Positions 8,322-18,264 are shown, counted from the first letter of the stretch. The stretch is 43,768 bases of DNA from JAQVEM01 sp964595565 (GCA_964595565.1 CAZQQX010000015.1:1-43768); one strand, 5' to 3'. The notes: generated by a model not told the origin, from the letters alone. Program-made: numbers and translations.

Positions 8322-9398
8322 ATGCAAGTCATGACTGTTATCCTTCAATACATACTGGCAATATTTGCGTTATCCCTGATTGTAATAATCCATGAATTCG
8401 GCCACTTCTTAATGGCAAAGTTAAGCGGGGTCCATGTGGAGGAGTTTTTTATTGGTTTTGGACCAAAAGTTTTTCAATTCAAGGGTAAAGGGGGCACTGT
8501 TTACGGCATGGGTGCCATACCGCTTGGAGGATACAATAAATTGCTGGGCATGGATAGAAATGAACCGGTCCCGCCCGGTATGGAAGGTAAATCGTTTCGT
8601 AATAAACCTGCTTATAAAAAGTTGATAATATCAATAGGAGGAATTGGATTTAATGTAATTTTTGCTGTGCTGCTGATAGGGGTCTTTCTGAGTTTCGCTG
8701 CTCCAACAACAACCGTTGATTATATTCAGCCTGATTCACCTGCCGATATGAGTGATTTTGGAGTGGGGGATAAAGTAATTGCGCTGGAAGGTCAGAGTAT
8801 TGAGAGCTGGGATGATTTTTCTACTCTGACAAAAAAATATCCCGGGGAAGATGTGACATATAAAGTCGTCCGCCAGGGTGAGGAGATAGAATTAAAAGTA
8901 AAGCTTGATATTGTGGACGGCAGGGGATATCTGGGAATAAGTCCCAGTGGTGCTTTTAGTCCCGGATACGCTATAAAAGAATTTGGCTTTTTCGGATTGA
9001 TAAAAGAAAGTTTCAGGATGACCTGGGAAATAACTGTTAACTACATAAAGTTATTTGGTATGTTATTTACCGGTGAAATACCATTAAGCCAGGCCAGGCC
9101 GGTTTCACCGGTTGGGATTGTAAGTATATTTCAGCAGTCTGCATCTATTGGTGCTCAGAATTTCATTTTTTTTGTAGCGCTGGTATCGATGGTAATGGGT
9201 TACGGTAATTTAATTCCAATTCTACCTCTTGATGGGGGAAACATTATGCTTATTATAATTGAGTCTATAATGAGAAAGCCCGTACCCGGAAAGATTCTTG
9301 AGGTGGTTAATTCCATCGGGATATTTATTCTGGTTTCTTTGATAATAATAGCTTTTGTTATGGATATATTAAATCCCTTTAGTATTGTTAATCTGTAA
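8322..9398 (+). CDS. rseP: site-2 intramembrane zinc metalloprotease, RseP/RasP family
   Basis: Polytopic membrane protease that cleaves anti-sigma factors and leftover signal peptides inside the membrane. The first transmembrane helix carries the zinc motif IIHEFGHFLMAKL, and the third conserved element NLIPILPLDGGNIM contributes the last zinc ligand. A PDZ domain lies between, about residues 120-195 (PDSPADMSDFGVGDKVIALEG). At 358 residues with one PDZ it resembles the Gram-positive RasP form more than the two-PDZ E. coli RseP. ATG 8322 is used; an ATG three codons later (8331) is equally possible. It is sandwiched between uppS and ispG. Confidence 0.94.
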   Translation: MQVMTVILQYILAIFALSLIVIIHEFGHFLMAKLSGVHVEEFFIGFGPKVFQFKGKGGTVYGMGAIPLGGYNKLLGMDRNEPVPPGMEGKSFRNKPAYKKLIISIGGIGFNVIFAVLLIGVFLSFAAPTTTVDYIQPDSPADMSDFGVGDKVIALEGQSIESWDDFSTLTKKYPGEDVTYKVVRQGEEIELKVKLDIVDGRGYLGISPSGAFSPGYAIKEFGFFGLIKESFRMTWEITVNYIKLFGMLFTGEIPLSQARPVSPVGIVSIFQQSASIGAQNFIFFVALVSMVMGYGNLIPILPLDGGNIMLIIIESIMRKPVPGKILEVVNSIGIFILVSLIIIAFVMDILNPFSIVNL

Positions 9399-9410
9399 GG
9401 GCAGTTTTAT

Positions 9411-10475
9411 ATGAAAATAGAAAGAAAGAAAACAAGAGTAGTAAGAATAGGTAAAATAAATATAGGCGGGGATAATCCTGTTGTTGTTCAGTCCATGACT
9501 AAAAACAGGCTGGAGAATACAGATGAGATAAGGAAAGAAATAAAGGAGCTAATAGAGTGCGGATGTGAACTTGTAAGAATAGCCATACCTGATAAAAAAT
9601 CTGCATATTTTCTTAGAAAGTTAATCAATGATAAAATTTTCAGTATCCCGCTGGTAGCTGATATCCAGTTTGATTACCGTCTGGCACTGGAGTGCATGGA
9701 TGCCGGGGTTGATGGAATAAGAATAAATCCTGGAAATATAGGTGGCCCCGAGCCTGTTGCAAAGATTATCAGTAAAGCTACGGATAAGAAAGTTGCTCTG
9801 AGGGTCGGTGTTAATTCTGGTTCAATAGATAAAAGAGTTTTACGAAAAAATAAAAGGGATATAGCAGGTTCAATGATTGACAGCACCCTGGAATATGTAA
9901 GGCTTTTAGAAAGATTAAATTTTTATAATTTTAAAATTTCGGCAAAGGCATCAACTGTTCTGGATACTGTAAATGTATACGAAGCAATATCTGATAAAGT
10001 TAATTATCCATTGCATTTAGGCATAACTGAAGCAGGCCCTGTTTTTAGTGGTGCTATAAAGTCTTCAGTGGGAATGGGAATATTGCTCTCCATGGGGATA
10101 GGAGATACTATAAGAGTTTCATTAACCGGTAATTCGACTGATGAAGTAAAAGCCGGATACATCATCCTTAATAGTTTAAATTTGAGAAAGGTAGGAGTAG
10201 ATATTGTATCCTGCCCTTCCTGTGGAAGAACATCCGAAGGTTACAGGGAGACTGTTTATGAAGTTGAGAAGCTGACATCGGACATTAAAAAGAATTTAAA
10301 GATAGCAGTAATGGGATGTATCGTAAATGGGCCCGGAGAAGCAAAAGAGGCAGATATAGGAATAGCTTTTGGTAAGAATAAAGCAGCTATTTTTTTAAAG
10401 GGTAAAATAATTAAAAGGGTAGATAAAAACAGAGCTTTAATAGATTTTGAGCAGGAGCTTAAAAAAATTATTTAA
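9411..10475 (+). CDS. ispG: 4-hydroxy-3-methylbut-2-en-1-yl diphosphate synthase (IspG)
   Basis: IspG is a [4Fe-4S] enzyme of the non-mevalonate (MEP) pathway that converts MEcPP to HMBPP. The TIM-barrel N-domain shows NPVVVQSMTKNRLENTDE, LVADIQFDYRLAL and RINPGNIGG. The cluster ligands are visible as Cys268 and Cys271 in CPSCGR and Cys303 in MGCIVNGPGEA. The 354-residue length is that of the short bacterial form. The gene lies between rseP and proS as in many Gram-positive genomes. dxr, which usually precedes rseP, is not here, so the rest of the MEP pathway must be encoded elsewhere. Confidence 0.96.
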   Translation: MKIERKKTRVVRIGKINIGGDNPVVVQSMTKNRLENTDEIRKEIKELIECGCELVRIAIPDKKSAYFLRKLINDKIFSIPLVADIQFDYRLALECMDAGVDGIRINPGNIGGPEPVAKIISKATDKKVALRVGVNSGSIDKRVLRKNKRDIAGSMIDSTLEYVRLLERLNFYNFKISAKASTVLDTVNVYEAISDKVNYPLHLGITEAGPVFSGAIKSSVGMGILLSMGIGDTIRVSLTGNSTDEVKAGYIILNSLNLRKVGVDIVSCPSCGRTSEGYRETVYEVEKLTSDIKKNLKIAVMGCIVNGPGEAKEADIGIAFGKNKAAIFLKGKIIKRVDKNRALIDFEQELKKII

Positions 10476-10493
10476 ATAAACAGGGAGTTTATA

Positions 10494-12224
10494 TTGAGAT
10501 ATTCAAAATTTTTTATTCCAACATTAAAAGAGGAACCGAGTGAGACTGAAATACCCAGTCATGCGCTTTCTTTTAGAGCCGGATTGATAAGAAAAGTAGC
10601 ATCCGGCATTTATTCTTTTTTACCACTTGGCCTGAGGGTATTGAAAAAAATTGAAAATATAGTAAGGCAGGAAATGGATAGAGCGGGTGCTATTGAATTA
10701 TACCTGCCGGTGTTGCAGCCTTCTATTTTATGGGAGAAATCAGGGAGATGGAATGAGTATGGCCCGGAATTATTCAGATTAAAGGATAGAAATAAAAGGG
10801 ACTTCTGTCTTGGCCCGACCCATGAAGAAATAATGACATATCTGGCATATCTGGATATAAAATCTTATAAGGATTTACCTGTTAACTTATATCAAATACA
10901 GGTAAAGTTCAGGGATGAGATAAGGCCAAGATACGGGTTGCTGAGAGCAAGGGAATTTATAATGAAAGATGCCTATAGCTTTAGCAGTAATGGGGATGAA
11001 CTGGAAATCATTTATAAGAAAATGTATGATGCTTACTGCAGGATACTGGAAAGAATCGGCCTGAAATACAGAGTAGTTATGGCGGATACAGGATTGATCG
11101 GAGGAGATTTATCTCACGAATTTATTATATCTGCTGAAAATGGCGAAGAAAAAGTAGTTTTTTGTCCCGGGTGCGGTTATTCGGAAAATTATGATTTAGC
11201 AAAGTCAAATCCCGCTTCTTTTAAGGGCAATAAGGATAATATAAAGACAGAAATTCTTAATGATTTAAAAGAAATCCATACCCCTGGTATTACAAGTGTA
11301 GAAAAGCTGGCCGGGTTCCTGAAAGTCAGGACCAGCCAGATTATTAAAACAATATTGATGGAGGACGGGGAGGGTAACATATACGCTTTTCTTATGGGGG
11401 GAGATAGGGAACTAAATGTAAGAAAAGCCGGGAAATACTTAAAAAAAAGTTTAAGATTCTTTGAGAATTCTAAAAAATCAAGAGATTTTCCCATAGGTTT
11501 CATAGGGCCGGCAAAACTTTATGATGATATACAGATATATTCGGATAATTCTATAAAGAACAGATATAATGTTGTTACCGGTGCGAATAAAAAAGATTAT
11601 CATCTTATAAATGTTAATTATCCCAGAGATTTTAAAGTTGAAAGCTGGGGTGATTTTACTTTTCCTGTTCAGAATGATACCTGTATTAATTGCGGGGGAA
11701 AACTTGAATTTGAGAAAGGTATCGAAATCGGTCATATTTTTAAACTGGGTTATAAATATAGCGAGAAGATGGATGCTAAATTTCTTGATATTGACGGTAA
11801 ATTAAAACCACTGGTTATGGGTTGTTACGGAATAGGGATAACAAGGATAATGGCGGCAGCCATAGAACAGCTACATGATAGTAAGGGTATAATATGGCCT
11901 GCTGCTATAGCCCCATTCCTGGTCAGTCTTATAGTTACTACATCAAAGAATAAAACTTTATCTGAAGAAGGGGATATCATATATAAAACTTTAAAAGATT
12001 CGGGAGTAGAAGTGCTTTATGATGATAGAGACATTAGTGCGGGAATAAAGTTCAGGGATTCTGATTTAATGGGTGTACCCTTAAAGTTTATACTGGGTAA
12101 AAAATATATTGAAAAAAAGCTCATTGATGTTGAGTACAGACAGAAGAAAGACAGGAAAGAAATTGACGTCAGTGCAATTCCAGAGTTTATAAGTAATTTC
12201 AAAGCCTCAAATAACCTCGAATAA
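10494..12224 (+). CDS. proS: prolyl-tRNA synthetase, bacterial type
   Basis: Class II aminoacyl-tRNA synthetase that charges tRNA-Pro. At 576 residues it has the bacterial layout: catalytic domain, an inserted editing (INS) domain around residues 230-390 that removes mischarged Ala, and a C-terminal anticodon-binding domain from about 475. Motif 2 is seen in VKFRDEIRPRYGLLRAREF and motif 3 in VMGCYGIGITRIMAA. The start is TTG 10494 with GGGAG a few bases before it, and the first residues MRYSKFFIPTLKEEPSE match the family. It is the last gene of the rpsB-proS run; recD2 follows after only 7 bases. Confidence 0.97.
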   Translation: MRYSKFFIPTLKEEPSETEIPSHALSFRAGLIRKVASGIYSFLPLGLRVLKKIENIVRQEMDRAGAIELYLPVLQPSILWEKSGRWNEYGPELFRLKDRNKRDFCLGPTHEEIMTYLAYLDIKSYKDLPVNLYQIQVKFRDEIRPRYGLLRAREFIMKDAYSFSSNGDELEIIYKKMYDAYCRILERIGLKYRVVMADTGLIGGDLSHEFIISAENGEEKVVFCPGCGYSENYDLAKSNPASFKGNKDNIKTEILNDLKEIHTPGITSVEKLAGFLKVRTSQIIKTILMEDGEGNIYAFLMGGDRELNVRKAGKYLKKSLRFFENSKKSRDFPIGFIGPAKLYDDIQIYSDNSIKNRYNVVTGANKKDYHLINVNYPRDFKVESWGDFTFPVQNDTCINCGGKLEFEKGIEIGHIFKLGYKYSEKMDAKFLDIDGKLKPLVMGCYGIGITRIMAAAIEQLHDSKGIIWPAAIAPFLVSLIVTTSKNKTLSEEGDIIYKTLKDSGVEVLYDDRDISAGIKFRDSDLMGVPLKFILGKKYIEKKLIDVEYRQKKDRKEIDVSAIPEFISNFKASNNLE

Positions 12225-12231
12225 TTTAATA

Positions 12232-14400
12232 ATGGAAGTTCAGAAAAATATAATAAGAGGAGTTTTAGAAAAGATTATTTTCAAGAATTCTGAGACCGGA
12301 TTTATGGTCGGGAAAGTAAGGACGGAAGAAAGCAACATGGTAACAATCGTAGGAAATGCCTTTGAACTTCAATGTGGAGAAAACCTGGAAATAACCGGGA
12401 AATGGGTTTTAAATAAAAATTATGGTCGGCAATTTGAAATAGAGAATATTAAAACGATGGAGCCGGCGACCATTGATGGAATAAAGAATTATTTAGGTTC
12501 AGGTTTAATAAAAGGCATTGGGCCGGTAATGGCCGAGAGGATAGTCTGTCATTTTAAGCTTGATACGCTGAAAGTACTGGATAAGAAACCGGAAAGATTA
12601 AAAGAGATAGATGGGATTGGAAGAAAAAGAATAGGCTTGATTAAACAGTCCTGGGAGAAACATAGAAAGATAAGGGATGTATTAATCTATTTACAGTCAA
12701 TCGGGATAGGAAGCTCTTATTCAATGAAAATATATAATAACTATGGAGATAACTCTATAAGTGTCATTAAATCCAATCCATACAGACTTTCCGAGGATAT
12801 ATTTGGGATTGGTTTTAAAACTTCAGATAAAATAGCGTTAAAAACAGGTATAAAAAAAGATTCAATTTTTAGAATTAAAGCAGGTATTATTTATATATTA
12901 AAGGAAGCTGAAGATGCAGGGCACTGTTATTATCCTTACCAGGAGTTAAGAGATATGGCAGAAGGTTTTCTTGAAACAGAAATGGCAAAGATAAATAATG
13001 CTCTGGCCGGGCTGGAGAAAGAAAATAAAATAATAATTGTCAGGGATGGCGAGGATAAGGTATATCTTACCGGTATCTATAATGCTGAAAATTATGTAAG
13101 TAAAAAAATTGTTGAAATATTAAATAGCCCTGATAAAGAAAATACAGGTAACGGTAAGAAGGAGAGTATATCCAGTTTGATAAAATTTTTATCAGAAGAG
13201 GAAAATATAGCTTTAGATTATATTCAGGAGAAAGCTATCCAGAAGGCAGTAACCGAGAAAATACTGGTTATAACAGGGAGTCCCGGCACCGGTAAAAGCA
13301 CTATACTGAATATTATTATTAAAATTTTTGAAAGATTAAATAAAACTGTTCTTCTGGGCGCCCCGACCGGAAGAGCCTCAAAAAGATTATGTGAAACTAC
13401 AGGCAGGGAAGCTAAAACTATTCACAGGCTTTTAAATTATAATCCAAAATTAAACAGATTTCTTAAAAATGAGAAAGAAACGGTTAAGGCAGATGTGGTA
13501 ATAATTGATGAAGCTTCAATGATTGATATAAGGCTGATGAAAGATTTGCTTTCTGCGATTAAAGAAGAAACGAAAATTATTTTTGTTGGAGACATAGACC
13601 AGCTCCCATCGGTAGGACCGGGCAATGTTTTGAGCGATATTATTTCCTCGGGTACCGTCCCTGTTATAGAGCTAAAAAAGATATACAGGCAGGAGAGTGA
13701 GAGTTTAATAATATATAACGCCCACAGGGTGAGGGACGGGCAGTTTCCTTTTATAGGTAAACCAAAAAATAATGATTTTTTCTTTATAGAAAAAAATGAT
13801 TCAGAAGAAGTAGTAAAAATTATACTGGATTTATTAACCAGAAGAATACCTGAAAGTTTTAATTATAATCCTGTTTACGATACCCAGGTCCTGGTGCCAA
13901 CAAATAAAGGAACTGTGGGAGTCAATAATTTAAATTATAGGATTCAGGATATTCTGAATCCTAACCCCGAAAAAATATTAAAGGGCTCTGTAGAGTTCAG
14001 ATTAAATGATAAAGTTATACAGTTAAAGAATAATTACGAAAAAGATATTTATAATGGTGACATCGGAATTATAAAAAAAATAGATAAAGAAACAGAGGAA
14101 ATAAGTGTAAATTTTGATGGAAGAATTGTTAAATACAGTTTCTTTGAACTTGATGAAATAAATCTATCATATGCCATATCCATTCATAAATCACAGGGTT
14201 CAGAATTTAAGTGTGTAATAATACCTATTCTAACTTCTCATTACATGTTATTGCAGAGGAATTTACTTTACACATCAATTACCAGAGCAAGGGAGCTTGT
14301 AGTTATCGTCGGGAGCAAAAAGGCAGTAGGCATGGCGGTTAATAGAAATGTGGTCGTAAACCGCTATACAAACTTAAAAAATTTATTAAAAGTTATCTGA
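12232..14400 (+). CDS. recD2: RecD2-type ATP-dependent DNA helicase
   Basis: Superfamily 1B helicase moving 5' to 3', present in bacteria lacking RecBC partners and linked to replication fork and repair work. The 722-residue protein has the RecD2 layout: an N-terminal OB-like segment (KIIFKNSETGFMVGKV), helix-hairpin-helix repeats (IKGIGPVMAERIV, LKEIDGIGRKRIGLI), then the motor with Walker A TGSPGTGKST, Walker B VIIDEASMID, and motif VI YTSITRAREL. SH3-like and YAISIHKSQGSEF elements lie near the C-terminus. There is no recB or recC nearby. It follows proS closely and ends the upstream transcription block, since a new promoter and leader precede nusA. Confidence 0.93.
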   Translation: MEVQKNIIRGVLEKIIFKNSETGFMVGKVRTEESNMVTIVGNAFELQCGENLEITGKWVLNKNYGRQFEIENIKTMEPATIDGIKNYLGSGLIKGIGPVMAERIVCHFKLDTLKVLDKKPERLKEIDGIGRKRIGLIKQSWEKHRKIRDVLIYLQSIGIGSSYSMKIYNNYGDNSISVIKSNPYRLSEDIFGIGFKTSDKIALKTGIKKDSIFRIKAGIIYILKEAEDAGHCYYPYQELRDMAEGFLETEMAKINNALAGLEKENKIIIVRDGEDKVYLTGIYNAENYVSKKIVEILNSPDKENTGNGKKESISSLIKFLSEEENIALDYIQEKAIQKAVTEKILVITGSPGTGKSTILNIIIKIFERLNKTVLLGAPTGRASKRLCETTGREAKTIHRLLNYNPKLNRFLKNEKETVKADVVIIDEASMIDIRLMKDLLSAIKEETKIIFVGDIDQLPSVGPGNVLSDIISSGTVPVIELKKIYRQESESLIIYNAHRVRDGQFPFIGKPKNNDFFFIEKNDSEEVVKIILDLLTRRIPESFNYNPVYDTQVLVPTNKGTVGVNNLNYRIQDILNPNPEKILKGSVEFRLNDKVIQLKNNYEKDIYNGDIGIIKKIDKETEEISVNFDGRIVKYSFFELDEINLSYAISIHKSQGSEFKCVIIPILTSHYMLLQRNLLYTSITRARELVVIVGSKKAVGMAVNRNVVVNRYTNLKNLLKVI

Positions 14401-14522
14401 TACAATTATTAAAATTACTCAATAAAATTTTTGTTTCTTTTACAGATATTCCTATAAGCATAATTGTAAAATCTTACATTTCAGGGTTATATTTAATAAC
14501 TTTAAAATACCCTTCTGCCTGA

Positions 14523-14550
14523 TTGTATTTTTTAAAAAATGTGATATACT
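14523..14550 (+). promoter_or_regulatory. promoter of the nusA operon
   Basis: TTGTAT (14523-14528) and TATACT (14545-14550) with a 16-base spacer. Predicted transcription begins near 14557, leaving a leader of about 85 bases that contains the hairpin at 14581-14609. Confidence 0.55.
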
Positions 14551-14580
14551 TTTATAGAAATTTTAATGTAACTGGTTATT

Positions 14581-14609
14581 AAAATAGTGGGTCTGTCCCA
14601 CTATTTTTT
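14581..14609 (+). terminator. intrinsic terminator-like hairpin in the nusA leader (possible attenuator)
   Basis: An 11-bp perfect stem (AAAATAGTGGG at 14581-14591 with CCCACTATTTT at 14597-14607), a 5-base loop and a run of six T. It lies downstream of the apparent nusA promoter and upstream of the nusA ribosome site, so it can either end recD2 transcripts or attenuate nusA. Confidence 0.7.
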
Positions 14610-14641
14610 AATTTAAATTCTGTAATTAACAGGTGAGAAAA

Positions 14642-15697
14642 TTGAATAAAAAATTAATAACGGCATTAGTTGAGTTAGAAAAGGAAAAAGGCATAAAACT
14701 GGATACTCTTATAGAGGCTCTTAAGATTGCCTTTGTTTCCGCATACAAAAGAAATTATAGAGTAGATTATGATTGCCGTGTGGATATAAATATGAAAACT
14801 GGAGAAATAAAAGTATTTAAAATATTACCTGAACAGGAAGATGGAAGTAATTTAGATGAAAGTGGAGGTAAAAATAATGAAGTTGAAGTTACTCCGGATA
14901 ATTTTGGAAGAATTGCGGCCCAGACAGCGAAACAGGTGATAAGGCAGAGAATTAAGGAAGCCGAGCGTGAGGTTATGTATGAGGAGTTCAAGGATAGATT
15001 GGGTGATATGGTAACCGGTATTATACAGCAGAGCGATGCCAGATTTACTCTGGTAGATCTGGGTAAGGTGGAGGCATTACTTCCACAATATGAACAGGTG
15101 CCCGGGGAGAAATACAGGCATGGAGAAAGAATAAAATGTTATATTTCTGATGTAAGAAAAACAACAAAGGGGCCACAGGTAATAGTGTCAAGGACACATA
15201 CGGGGTTAATAAGAAGACTTTTTGAGCTGGAAGTACCGGAAATTTATGAAGGAATTGTAGAGATTAAAAGTATTGCCAGGGAGGCAGGTTACAGAACTAA
15301 AATTGCGGTTAGCTCAAATGAAAAAAATGTAGACCCTGTAGGAGCCTGTGTGGGCCCAAAAGGTTCCAGAGTAAAAATGATCGTAGATGAATTGGGTGGA
15401 GAGAAAATAGATATAGCCGAGCACAGTGACGATATCGTGACTTTTATTAAAAACGCTCTTAGCCCTGCAAGGGTTTTAAAAGTACTTACTGATGAAGAAA
15501 AGAAATTCGCACTGGTGGTAGTATCAAATGACCAGCTTTCTTTAGCCATAGGAAGAGAAGGCCAGAATGCAAGACTGGCAGCAAAGCTAACCGGATGGAA
15601 GATAGATGTAAAAAGCCAGAAGCAGTTTGAAGATGAGCTTGATGAAGCAAGAAAAGAAAGATTAAAAAGCAAAGAAGAAAATGCAGTAACTGATTAA
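14642..15697 (+). CDS. nusA: transcription termination/antitermination factor NusA
   Basis: NusA binds RNA polymerase and RNA, promoting pausing, intrinsic termination and rRNA antitermination. About 351 residues with the standard domains: N-terminal polymerase-binding domain (LEKEKGIKLDTLIEALKIAFVSAYKRN), S1 (MVTGIIQQSDARFTLVDLG), KH1 and KH2 (ending with LAIGREGQNARLAAKLTGW). It lacks C-terminal acidic repeats, as in most Gram-positives. I chose TTG 14642 because aggtga lies just upstream and the family N-terminus fits; GTG 14633 would overlap that ribosome site. rimP, which usually precedes nusA, is absent, as are ylxR and the L7Ae-like gene between nusA and infB. Confidence 0.95.
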   Translation: MNKKLITALVELEKEKGIKLDTLIEALKIAFVSAYKRNYRVDYDCRVDINMKTGEIKVFKILPEQEDGSNLDESGGKNNEVEVTPDNFGRIAAQTAKQVIRQRIKEAEREVMYEEFKDRLGDMVTGIIQQSDARFTLVDLGKVEALLPQYEQVPGEKYRHGERIKCYISDVRKTTKGPQVIVSRTHTGLIRRLFELEVPEIYEGIVEIKSIAREAGYRTKIAVSSNEKNVDPVGACVGPKGSRVKMIVDELGGEKIDIAEHSDDIVTFIKNALSPARVLKVLTDEEKKFALVVVSNDQLSLAIGREGQNARLAAKLTGWKIDVKSQKQFEDELDEARKERLKSKEENAVTD

Positions 15698-15771
15698 AGG
15701 GATTGTTAAAAAAGCAGCAGAATAACTTTGTTTATTTAAATTAATTTAGAATAGGTTAAAAAATTAAAGGT

Positions 15772-18231
15772 ATGAGTAAAAAAGATATTAAGAAAAAAGA
15801 GGTTAAGCAGGATAAAGAAACTGAAAAAGATAAAAAAGCTGAACCAGGGAAGAAAAAATTTGTAAAATCAGTGAATAAAACCCTGCAATCAACAAAGGTT
15901 AAAAAAAGCAGAAAACAGGCGAAAACTGATAAAGAAAATCCTGAGGAAAAGAAAAGGAGCACTAAGGCAAAGAACGAAGAAATTCAGGATGGTAAAAAGA
16001 GTAAAACGGTCAAGTTATCGTCTGATAAAAATAAGAAAAAAGCCGGTAAAAAAGAAATAGCGGGTGAAAAAAAGAAGAAAGCAGAAGGAAAGTCTAATAT
16101 AGAGCCTGAAAGTAAATATGTATCAGCTGGCGGTAAGAGTAAAATTAAAAGCAGGGGTGCAGCAGATAAAAAAACAGGAACCTCTTCAGGTAAAAGGAAA
16201 GGTAAAGAAATAAAGGGTAAATCGGTTGTTGCAGAAGATGAAAAAAAAGCAAAGGTTGAAAAGAAAAAGCGAAAAGAGGTAAAGGATAAACAGAAAGTTA
16301 AAACTGGATGGGAAGAAGAAAAAAAACAAAGCATTAAAAGCGTTATAGACAGGGAGCTTGATAAAGAAGAAAAAGAAGGAAGACTCAGATTAAAAGTTGC
16401 CCGTGTAAAGAAACCCCGGGCAACAGAGTTAAGGAAGAAAGAGCTTTTAAAGGGAAAAAGTAAGGCTGCAGAGAAAGAATTAAAGAAAAGACCGGAAATT
16501 AAAAAAGTAGTGGAGATTTCTGAGGGTATAACAATTAAGAAACTTTCAGAAAAGATAAATGTTCCTTCGTCCGAGATTATAAGGCTATTGTTTGATATGG
16601 GTGAGGCTATTAATATAAACCAATCTCTGAGTAAGGATTTAATAGAATTTATATCGCAGGAATATAATTTTAAATATAGAATTATTGGTTTTGAAGAGAA
16701 ACTGGATGAGGTTTATAAAGATGCTGATGCAGACCTGGAGACAAGAGCTCCAATTGTCACAGTTATGGGCCATGTAGACCACGGGAAAACAACGCTACTT
16801 GATGTTATCAGAAAAACAAAGGTAGCGATAAGTGAGCATGGAGGAATAACCCAGCGTATAGGAGCCTATCAGGTTGAATATAAAGGCCGGAAAATTACTT
16901 TTATAGATACACCGGGACATGAAGCGTTTACCTCCATAAGAGCAAGGGGAGCCAGAGTTACAGATATTGCTGTTATTGTTATAGCCGCGGATGATGGTAT
17001 TATGCCCCAAACTGTAGAGGCTATAAATCACGCCAGAGATGCCGGTGTCTCTATTATTGTTGCTATAAACAAAATAGACCTTCCGGACGCAGATCCTGAA
17101 AAAATAAAAAAGGGTCTTACCGAGTTTAACCTGGTTCCCGAGGAATGGGGCGGAGATACTATCTGTATAGAGATTTCTGCAAAAAAAGTGACCAATCTTG
17201 ATGAGTTCTTAGAAATGATATTGCTTGTTGCAGACTTAAATGATATAAAAGGCAATCCGGACGCCGGTGGAACAGGTATAATAATTGAGTCAAGACTGGA
17301 TAAAGGATTGGGACCGGTGGGTACGGTCATAGTAAAGAGAGGAAAATTAAAAATTGGCGACTCTTTTATTACCGGTGATTCTTTTGGAAAAATAAGGGCG
17401 ATAAGGGACGAAAATGGAAAGGTTCTTAAAGAAGCACTGTTATCGCAGCCGGTTGAAATTATAGGTTTTCCGGCAGTTCCAAAAGCTGGAGATAAACTGT
17501 TTGTGGTCAGCGATGAAAAAGCCGCCAAGGAACTTTTACAGAGAAAAGATTATGATAAAAAGATGATGAAGATTGCTAATTCAAGAAGGAGTTTAACATT
17601 AGAAAAGTTATCCGAGTTATCAAAAGAAAGCGAGATAAAAAAATTAAAGATAGTTCTTAAAGCAGATTCGGAAGGCTCAATGGATGCGGTAGGAGATTCT
17701 TTAAATAAAATAAAAGACGAAAAAGTAAAGATTGATATAATACACAGGGCGGTAGGAGCGATAACAGATAATGATATTATGCTTGCCGCTGCGTCAGAGG
17801 CGATTGTTATTGGTTTTGGTGTTTCGTTAAATAAAGGTGCGGATATTCTATCCAAGAATGAAGGTGTAGAGGTAAGGACTTATGATATCATCTATAAATT
17901 GATTGATGATATTACGCTTGCATTTAAAGGTTTATTAAAACCCGAAATAAAGAGAGTTGACAGAGGTAAAGCCGAAGTAAGAGAATTGTTTAAGCTACCC
18001 AGAGTCGGGATAATAGCCGGTTCTTATATTCTTGAAGGCGAGGTTGAGAAGGGTAATTTAGTAAATGTGATAAGAGATGGGAAAAAAATTTATAAGGGAA
18101 AAGTTGAAACACTCCACCGCTTTAAAGAGGATGTTAAAAAAGTAGCGTCAGGATATGAATGTGGCATAAGATTGGATAATTTTCAGGATTTTAATGTCGG
18201 GGATTTACTTGAATTTTTTGAGGAAAAATAA
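15772..18231 (+). CDS. infB: translation initiation factor IF-2
   Basis: GTPase that brings initiator tRNA to the ribosome. The 819-residue protein begins with about 235 residues of Lys/Glu-rich low-complexity sequence, then the IF2-N module (ITIKKLSEKINVPSSEIIRL), and the G domain with GHVDHGKTT (G1), DTPGHEAFT (G3), NKIDLPDA (G4) and ISAKK (G5). The remaining C-terminal domains II, III and IV are complete, including the tRNA-binding tail (GYECGIRLDNFQDFNVGDLLE). The charged linker is long but such linkers vary widely. It follows nusA after 74 bases and precedes rbfA. Confidence 0.97.
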   Translation: MSKKDIKKKEVKQDKETEKDKKAEPGKKKFVKSVNKTLQSTKVKKSRKQAKTDKENPEEKKRSTKAKNEEIQDGKKSKTVKLSSDKNKKKAGKKEIAGEKKKKAEGKSNIEPESKYVSAGGKSKIKSRGAADKKTGTSSGKRKGKEIKGKSVVAEDEKKAKVEKKKRKEVKDKQKVKTGWEEEKKQSIKSVIDRELDKEEKEGRLRLKVARVKKPRATELRKKELLKGKSKAAEKELKKRPEIKKVVEISEGITIKKLSEKINVPSSEIIRLLFDMGEAININQSLSKDLIEFISQEYNFKYRIIGFEEKLDEVYKDADADLETRAPIVTVMGHVDHGKTTLLDVIRKTKVAISEHGGITQRIGAYQVEYKGRKITFIDTPGHEAFTSIRARGARVTDIAVIVIAADDGIMPQTVEAINHARDAGVSIIVAINKIDLPDADPEKIKKGLTEFNLVPEEWGGDTICIEISAKKVTNLDEFLEMILLVADLNDIKGNPDAGGTGIIIESRLDKGLGPVGTVIVKRGKLKIGDSFITGDSFGKIRAIRDENGKVLKEALLSQPVEIIGFPAVPKAGDKLFVVSDEKAAKELLQRKDYDKKMMKIANSRRSLTLEKLSELSKESEIKKLKIVLKADSEGSMDAVGDSLNKIKDEKVKIDIIHRAVGAITDNDIMLAAASEAIVIGFGVSLNKGADILSKNEGVEVRTYDIIYKLIDDITLAFKGLLKPEIKRVDRGKAEVRELFKLPRVGIIAGSYILEGEVEKGNLVNVIRDGKKIYKGKVETLHRFKEDVKKVASGYECGIRLDNFQDFNVGDLLEFFEEK

Positions 18232-18264
18232 TTCTATTTGGAAAAATCACTGGTGGTGGTCGGG

